Shown piece by piece: positions 6,661 through 10,669 of a stretch of DNA of 10,669 nucleotides (the stretch's first letter is position 1; each line of letters begins with the position of its first letter). This DNA comes from Lentisphaeria bacterium (lineage in GTDB: Bacteria; Verrucomicrobiota; Lentisphaeria; Victivallales; JAUVCU01). Made by a program: the position numbers and the translations under genes. The notes under the pieces are model-generated. The model saw only the letters and a program-made list of their open reading frames with translations. It had not been told where the DNA came from and ran no database searches. Location: NCBI GenBank assembly GCA_030590715.1, contig JAUVCU010000025.1:1-10669 (forward strand). The letters run 5' to 3'.

Positions 6661-7023
6661 TTATTTACCGCCAAGCATTTTCAAAGGCATTTGAATAACG
6701 TCACCAACCACTTTAAAAGGAGCGGCAATACCTTTTCCGAGATGTCCCATTCCCTGCCCGAATCCGCCAAAAGGTAAACCTAATGTGGACTCAACAACAC
6801 CAAGCGGAAGATAAAGAATTTCAGAAGCGTCGCCAATAATAGCAAACACACTCTCAGTCGTTCCTTTAATAACACCTTTCATAACAGGTCCGACTTCTTT
6901 TACAAGAGGAGCAACCTGCTGCCCCGCCAAGAGCGTTCCCGGGTCAAGGGCCTTTACCTCTATATTTGATAATGCTGCAAAAGCAAAAAACAAAGACAGG
7001 CACTTTAAAGATTTAAATTTCAT
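6661..7023 (-). CDS. Small exported protein, glycine-rich, unknown function
   Basis: This 120-residue protein has a clear signal peptide (MKFKSLK, then LSLFFAFAALS, with likely cleavage near VKA at 23-25). The mature part is about 95 residues, rich in glycine, valine and leucine, with repeated short turns of type PLG/PFG (for example LYLPLGV, LGLPFGGFGQG, APFKVVGDV, MPLKMLGGK). This reads as several amphipathic or weakly hydrophobic helices split by proline-glycine turns, and suggests membrane association or a self-assembling surface protein, which is inference. A strong AGGGGG lies 6 nt before the ATG, stronger than those of its neighbours, hinting at high translation. It lies between citramalate synthase (25 bp) and the DciA-like gene (13 bp), an unexpected place for an exported protein. 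Family not recognised. Confidence 0.75.
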   Translation of the reverse strand: MKFKSLKCLSLFFAFAALSNIEVKALDPGTLLAGQQVAPLVKEVGPVMKGVIKGTTESVFAIIGDASEILYLPLGVVESTLGLPFGGFGQGMGHLGKGIAAPFKVVGDVIQMPLKMLGGK

Positions 7024-7048
7024 ATTGTCCCCCTAAGACGTTGTAAAC

Positions 7049-8635
7049 CTAAAGACTTTCTCTTTTCTGATAAAGAATATATTCGACAGAATCAACCAAA
7101 GCTTCCCATGAAGCCTCAATTATATTTTCACTAACACCAACAGTACCCCAATTGTCAACACCGTCGCCGGACTCGATTAGGACACGTGTTTTTGAAGCCG
7201 TACCATCTTCTCCGTCCATAATACGGACTTTAAAATCAAGAAGACGAACATCGGCTATTTCAGGGTAAAACCTGATAAGAGCTTTACGAAGAGCACGATC
7301 CAAAGCATTTACAGGACCATCTCCTTCCGCAGCTGTAATCTCACGTTCACCATTAACTACAAGCTTAACCGTAGCTTCAGAAACCGGATTATCGCCATGA
7401 CTTCTTTTACTGACAGAAACCCTGAATCCCTCAAGCTCAAAAAATGCACTGTGAGAATTCATAACTTTTTTAACAAGGAGACAGAAAGAAGCATCAGCAG
7501 CTTCATATTCGTAACCAAAATTTTCTTTTACTTTAAGTTCATCCAGAATTTTCTTTAAATCATCTGCGCCGACTTCAGTTTTCAAAGGCAGTTCTTTCAG
7601 TTTCATTGCAATATTACTGCGTCCAGAAAGATCAGAAATAAGAATTCTTCTGCGGTTACCGACAGTCTCTGGAGTCATATGCTCGAATGTAATCGGGTTT
7701 TTACCGACTGCATTCACATGCATTCCACCTTTATGGGCAAATGCGCTGTTTCCAACAAACGGCAGGCGCTTGTTGTGCTCGATATTTGCAAGTTCATCAA
7801 CAAAAAGACTAACTTCACGCAATCCGCTTAGTTTATCTGAAGACACAGCGGTATAATCCATTTTTGATTCAAGACAAGGAATAATCGAGCATAAGTTTGC
7901 ATTACCACAGCGTTCACCGAAACCATTGATAGTTCCCTGAATATGACGAGCTCCATTTTCCACAGCAGTAAGAGAATTGGCTACAGCCAAGCCACTATCG
8001 TCATGACAATGAACTCCAACAGTTACTGAATCAGAAAGCGCTTCGCGAACTATTGTCGTTATCGCAGCAACTTCAGAACAAAGACTTCCTCCGTTCGTAT
8101 CACAAAGAACAACTGTAGATGCCCCGTTTTCAGCAGCGCTCTTCAATACTTTCAAAGCGTATTCGCTATTGTCTTTGTAACCATCAAAAAAATGTTCCGC
8201 ATCAAAAATAACTTCTCTATCATGCTTATATAGATAAGCGCAGGAATCAGCAATAATTTCAAGATTTTGTTCAGCAGATATCTTAAGTACCTGATCAACA
8301 TGAAGCAGCCAGCTTTTACCGAAGATAGTCACAACCGGAGCTTCAGAAAGAATCAATTTTTGGATATTATCGTCATCTTCAACTTTAAGCTTAGCACGTC
8401 TTGTACTACCAAATGCGGCAAGCTTAGCATTTTTAAACTCATAACCTTTAACAGCCTCAAAGAATTCCATATCTCTAGGATTAGATCCAGGCCATCCACC
8501 TTCTATATAGGAAACTCCAAATTCATCAAGTGCTTCAACAATCCTAAGTTTATCGGATTTCGAAAACGCAACGCCCTCACCTTGGGACCCATCTCTCAGA
8601 GTTGTATCGTATATAAAAACTTTATTGTCTTTCAT
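7049..8635 (-). CDS. cimA: (R)-citramalate synthase (isopropylmalate synthase superfamily)
   Basis: This 528-residue DRE-TIM metallolyase condenses acetyl-CoA with pyruvate to (R)-citramalate, opening the threonine-independent route to isoleucine. The TIM barrel shows YDTTLRDGSQ (9-18, with R14 and D15 catalytic and D10 a metal ligand), ADSCAYLYKHD in the middle, VHCHDDSGLAVANS (208-221, with metal ligands H209 and H211), and NGFGERCGNANL (237-248). The linker has AFAHKGGMHVNAV (299-310), and residues about 390-525 form the LeuA-type allosteric domain, suggesting end-product feedback. Length and the GGWPGSNP block at 46-53 fit the long CimA type rather than LeuA or homocitrate synthase, though substrate choice is by resemblance. 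It lies 61 bp after mazG. The Shine-Dalgarno sequence is weak. Confidence 0.93.
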   Translation of the reverse strand: MKDNKVFIYDTTLRDGSQGEGVAFSKSDKLRIVEALDEFGVSYIEGGWPGSNPRDMEFFEAVKGYEFKNAKLAAFGSTRRAKLKVEDDDNIQKLILSEAPVVTIFGKSWLLHVDQVLKISAEQNLEIIADSCAYLYKHDREVIFDAEHFFDGYKDNSEYALKVLKSAAENGASTVVLCDTNGGSLCSEVAAITTIVREALSDSVTVGVHCHDDSGLAVANSLTAVENGARHIQGTINGFGERCGNANLCSIIPCLESKMDYTAVSSDKLSGLREVSLFVDELANIEHNKRLPFVGNSAFAHKGGMHVNAVGKNPITFEHMTPETVGNRRRILISDLSGRSNIAMKLKELPLKTEVGADDLKKILDELKVKENFGYEYEAADASFCLLVKKVMNSHSAFFELEGFRVSVSKRSHGDNPVSEATVKLVVNGEREITAAEGDGPVNALDRALRKALIRFYPEIADVRLLDFKVRIMDGEDGTASKTRVLIESGDGVDNWGTVGVSENIIEASWEALVDSVEYILYQKRESL

Positions 8636-8696
8636 TATTTTACTAAATCCAGTTAAATCTTGTTATTTTAATTACGTTTGAATGTATGCTGAAGAT

Positions 8697-9488
8697 TTAC
8701 TTTTCCAACCTTATTTTCGCGTCACACCACGTTTTTTTCAGTTCAATCCCCGAAACATCCTTCATCGACAACTCTTTTTCCTTAAAATGGCTTTCAACAA
8801 GTTTAAATCGCTCTGAGAACTTAGCAGTTGCATCATTCAGAAGATCATCCGCGGTGCGACCTCCGCGAAAGCGAGTTAAACAAACAACTGCAAACAGAAG
8901 ATCTCCAATCTCCTCATCAACAGCTTTACTATCGCCACTTTCTATCGCCTCATGAACTTCAGCTAACTCTTCTTCAATCTTATGCAGAACATCATACTGA
9001 CTCTCCCATTCAAACCCCGCCTTTGCTGCCTTTTTTTGAATTTGAATTGTTTTCATAATAGGAGGCAAGTTTCGAGGAACACCATCCAAAACAGATTCAA
9101 AGCGGTCCGGTTTTTCCTGAGCCTTAACTTTCTCCCACAAACCGGGAACTTCTTCTGCAGAAGCGACAGCATCGTCGCCAAAAACATGCGGATGACGTCT
9201 GATCATTTTCTCGCAAATCGTTTCTGCTACATCATACAGATCAAACATCCCCTGCTCCGAAGCTATCTGAGAATGCAAAACAACATGCATAAGCAAATCG
9301 CCAAGTTCTTCCCGAATACCCACTGAATCCTGATCGTCGACAGCATCCATCAATTCGGCACACTCTTCCATAATGCAGGGTTTAAGAGTTTCCAAAGTCT
9401 GTTTTCTATCCCAGGGACACCCATCCGGACTTCGAAGATGCTTCATTATTTCGACAAGTTTATGCAGCCATTTTTCTTTATTTTCCAT
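8697..9488 (-). CDS. mazG: Nucleoside triphosphate pyrophosphohydrolase MazG
   Basis: MazG hydrolyses non-canonical and excess (d)NTPs to monophosphates and pyrophosphate, cleaning the nucleotide pool, and in some bacteria influences ppGpp. The 263-residue protein has the full two-domain form. The first domain has the CPWD block (24-27) and metal-binding EECAE (41-45) with EELGD (60-64). The second has EELAE (173-177) with EEIGD (192-196), so both EExxE...ExxD motifs are intact. FGDD (103-106) and FEW (159-161) are further conserved sites. The length equals the E. coli protein. It follows the Smr gene by 54 bp and precedes cimA by 61 bp. No clear Shine-Dalgarno sequence is visible before the ATG at 9488-9486. 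No toxin-antitoxin genes accompany it. Confidence 0.95.
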   Translation of the reverse strand: MENKEKWLHKLVEIMKHLRSPDGCPWDRKQTLETLKPCIMEECAELMDAVDDQDSVGIREELGDLLMHVVLHSQIASEQGMFDLYDVAETICEKMIRRHPHVFGDDAVASAEEVPGLWEKVKAQEKPDRFESVLDGVPRNLPPIMKTIQIQKKAAKAGFEWESQYDVLHKIEEELAEVHEAIESGDSKAVDEEIGDLLFAVVCLTRFRGGRTADDLLNDATAKFSERFKLVESHFKEKELSMKDVSGIELKKTWCDAKIRLEK

Positions 9489-9542
9489 AATATATTAAAT
9501 CTACCAAATTTATTTATTTTTCAACTAAGAGCCAAAACATCA

Positions 9543-9851
9543 TTAAAGAGTGTACAAAATAGTTTGTCCGAATCCGCCGGAACTATTTAAATTTTCGCCA
9601 AACTCCATACTTTTTACACTTTTACTACTCTTCCCAAACTCTCGAACTACGTTTTTTAAAACGCCAGTGCCAATTCCATGAATAACTTCAAGACTCGAAG
9701 AAGCATGCACCAAAACGAGCTCCTCCAGATAAACAATTGCTTCATCTCCGGTATACCCATGTAAATCAACCTTTACGTCATAACGACTTCCTAATAAGGG
9801 TGATTGCAATTTCCGTCTACACTCCGAATTATGTTTTTTGCGGCCCGCCAC
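9543..9851 (-). CDS. Small stand-alone Smr-domain protein
   Basis: This 102-residue protein is almost entirely one Smr domain, the fold found at the C-terminus of MutS2, which has nuclease or nucleic-acid-binding activity in several members. DLHGYTGDEA is at 29-38, the VIHGIGTGVLK core at 56-66 and GGFGQTIL at 92-99. The basic N-terminus (MAGRKKHNSECRRK) could contact nucleic acid. The start is GTG, fixed by a perfect AGGAGG (9865-9860) 8 nt upstream. A later in-frame ATG would remove the DLHG motif. It is the first gene of the leftward run, and a promoter is expected in 9866-9998, although none stands out. The physiological substrate is unknown. Ribosome rescue or DNA repair roles known for larger relatives may not apply. 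Confidence 0.86.
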   Translation of the reverse strand: MAGRKKHNSECRRKLQSPLLGSRYDVKVDLHGYTGDEAIVYLEELVLVHASSSLEVIHGIGTGVLKNVVREFGKSSKSVKSMEFGENLNSSGGFGQTILYTL

Positions 9852-9998
9852 AATTGATTCCTCCTCATTTTTTCAATGATTTACAATACACACCACAACT
9901 TTGCCTTCATACAATGAACTTAAATATTTCACGATTTTATTTCATTTTTTGATTTGCAAAATATCAATTTAACCATAAATTTCACTCATCAACTAAAT
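9852..9998. other. Divergent intergenic gap between Smr gene and tRNA-Asp
   Basis: This is 147 bp of AT-rich DNA without an ORF. It must hold the start signals of both the leftward six-gene run and the tRNA. A plus-strand TTGCAA (9954-9959) and TAAATT (9976-9981) 16 bp apart could drive the tRNA, with a start near 9988. No good minus-strand match was found. The only strong element is the AGGAGG ribosome-binding site of the Smr gene. Confidence 0.4.
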
Positions 9999-10075
9999 GG
10001 GGGCGTAGCTCAATTGGTTAGAGTGCCACCCTGTCACGGTGGATGTTGAGGGTTCGAGTCCCTTCGCTCTCGCCA
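9999..10075 (+). tRNA. tRNA-Asp (anticodon GTC)
   Basis: The 77-nt gene folds into a full cloverleaf. The acceptor arms are GGGGGCG (9999-10005) and CGCTCTC (10065-10071) with two G-U pairs. The D arm is GCTC/GAGT, the anticodon stem CCACC/GGTGG with loop CTGTCAC (anticodon GTC at 10033-10035), and the T arm GAGGG/CCCTT with loop TTCGAGT. The discriminator base is G73, as expected for aspartate, and the CCA end is encoded (10073-10075). A T-rich stretch (10077-10085) follows and may end transcription. Confidence 0.97.
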
Positions 10076-10166
10076 CTTTTTGTTTTCAATATTTCTTACT
10101 TAAATCACCATTATTCACCTGCACACGAAGTCTTGAATTACTCTTACTTCTTAGAACACTAAGCTC

Positions 10167-10194
10167 TTGTCATATTTTTAAATCATAGTATATT
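10167..10194 (+). promoter_or_regulatory. Putative promoter of the aminotransferase gene
   Basis: TTGTCA (10167-10172) and TATATT (10189-10194) are 16 bp apart and close to the sigma70 consensus. The predicted start near 10201 gives a leader of about 37 nt before the ATG at 10238. It lies about 90 bp after tRNA-Asp, so the aminotransferase gene is probably transcribed on its own. Confidence 0.6.
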
Positions 10195-10237
10195 CCACGC
10201 GCACAAACATACATAAATTTTAAAGACAGGGTAACTA

Positions 10238-10669
10238 ATGGAAAAGTTCTTAAAATCCTCAGGTCCAATGGGAAGTCTTCAACCTTCTGCGACACTTACG
10301 ATTACATCAAAAGCAAAAGCAATGAAAGCTGCTGGCGACGACGTATGCAGCCTTTCAGCTGGTGAGCCTGATTTTGACACTCCAGAAAACATCAAGCAAG
10401 CAGCGATCAAAGCGATTGAAGACGGAATGACAAAATATACTCCTGCCACTGGCCTTCCCGAACTTAAAAAGATCGTAGCTGAAAAATTCAAAACAGAAAA
10501 CGGAATTGAAACAACACCGGAACAGGTTGTTGTAGCACCGGGAGCAAAATTCAGCGTATTTACTGCAATTGCTGCACTTTGTGGTCCAGGGGATGAAGTT
10601 ATAGTCGGAGCTCCTTTCTGGGTAAGCTACCCAGCTATGATTGAAGCATCCGGCGCTACAGTTAAAATC
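10238..10669 (+). CDS. Class I (type Ib) aspartate aminotransferase, 5' part
   Basis: The first 144 codons are visible, and the gene runs off the right edge. The protein is a PLP-dependent fold-type I aminotransferase, expected to interconvert aspartate and 2-oxoglutarate with oxaloacetate and glutamate. The N-terminal part reads like the Thermus/Bacillus type Ib enzymes: PSATLTITSKAKAM, then SAGEPDFDTP (40-49, an active-site closing segment), KYTPATGLPELK (66-77), the PLP phosphate-binding turn PGAKFSVF (100-107), and the cofactor-stacking FWVSYP (127-132). The PLP lysine lies beyond the window. AGGG is 7 nt before the ATG. It could also act on prephenate or other amino acids, as some type Ib enzymes do. 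Confidence 0.93.
   Translation, partial: MEKFLKSSGPMGSLQPSATLTITSKAKAMKAAGDDVCSLSAGEPDFDTPENIKQAAIKAIEDGMTKYTPATGLPELKKIVAEKFKTENGIETTPEQVVVAPGAKFSVFTAIAALCGPGDEVIVGAPFWVSYPAMIEASGATVKI

Noticed and set aside
8267..8656. A 129-codon open frame on the plus strand across the 5' end of cimA
   Set aside because: It is antisense to the highly conserved CimA N-terminus, and its composition shows nothing protein-like of its own.
9999..10075. tRNA-Asp as an integration site for a mobile element
   Set aside because: No integrase and no repeat of the tRNA 3' end was seen in the window.
10279..10491. A 70-codon open frame on the minus strand in the aminotransferase region
   Set aside because: It is antisense to conserved aminotransferase motifs; no start signal or family pattern was seen.

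Overview
The window looks like ordinary chromosome from an AT-rich Gram-negative (diderm) bacterium. G+C is roughly 40% by eye. Evidence for a diderm is an ADP-heptose (LPS core) enzyme, a lipoprotein and several exported proteins. An orphan TadE-like pseudopilin, a Sel1-repeat protein, a specialised NusG paralogue and a PurN-like protein with an NVHPGDL motif together suggest the PVC superphylum, perhaps a Lentisphaera-like organism. That placement is a guess and cannot be settled without a search. No transposase, integrase, CRISPR array or phage gene was seen.

Layout. (1) 1-560, minus: the 5' part of panB (pantothenate synthesis), with a promoter carrying a perfect palindrome. (2) 864-3691, plus: a compact four-gene run of TadE-like pseudopilin, heptose-1-phosphate adenylyltransferase, small lipoprotein and Sel1-repeat protein. 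It ends at a hairpin (3697-3720) that can serve both strands. (3) 3742-4626, minus: a PurN-like formyltransferase with a TTG start and a C-terminal extension. (4) 4743-5555, plus: an exported protein of unknown role with a strongly acidic tail, its own good promoter and its own terminator. (5) 9851 down to 5674, minus: a run of six genes (Smr-domain protein, MazG, citramalate synthase, small exported protein, DciA-like protein, NusG paralogue) ending in a terminator at 5656-5619. (6) 9999-10075, plus: tRNA-Asp(GTC). (7) 10238 to the right edge, plus: the start of a class I aspartate aminotransferase gene behind a near-consensus promoter.

How the genes fit together. Several are core metabolism: PanB uses the valine precursor 2-oxoisovalerate, citramalate synthase makes the isoleucine precursor from pyruvate, and AspC links aspartate to the TCA cycle. 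MazG, Smr and DciA concern nucleotide hygiene, nucleic-acid handling and replication. The NusG paralogue may control elongation at some distant operon, whose identity is not visible here. The less explained material is the cell-envelope set: the pseudopilin, the lipoprotein, the Sel1 protein and the two exported proteins at 4743-5555 and 6661-7023. No clearly new multi-gene system was found. The most promising unknowns are the acidic-tailed exported protein, the orphan TadE-like protein and the NusG paralogue.
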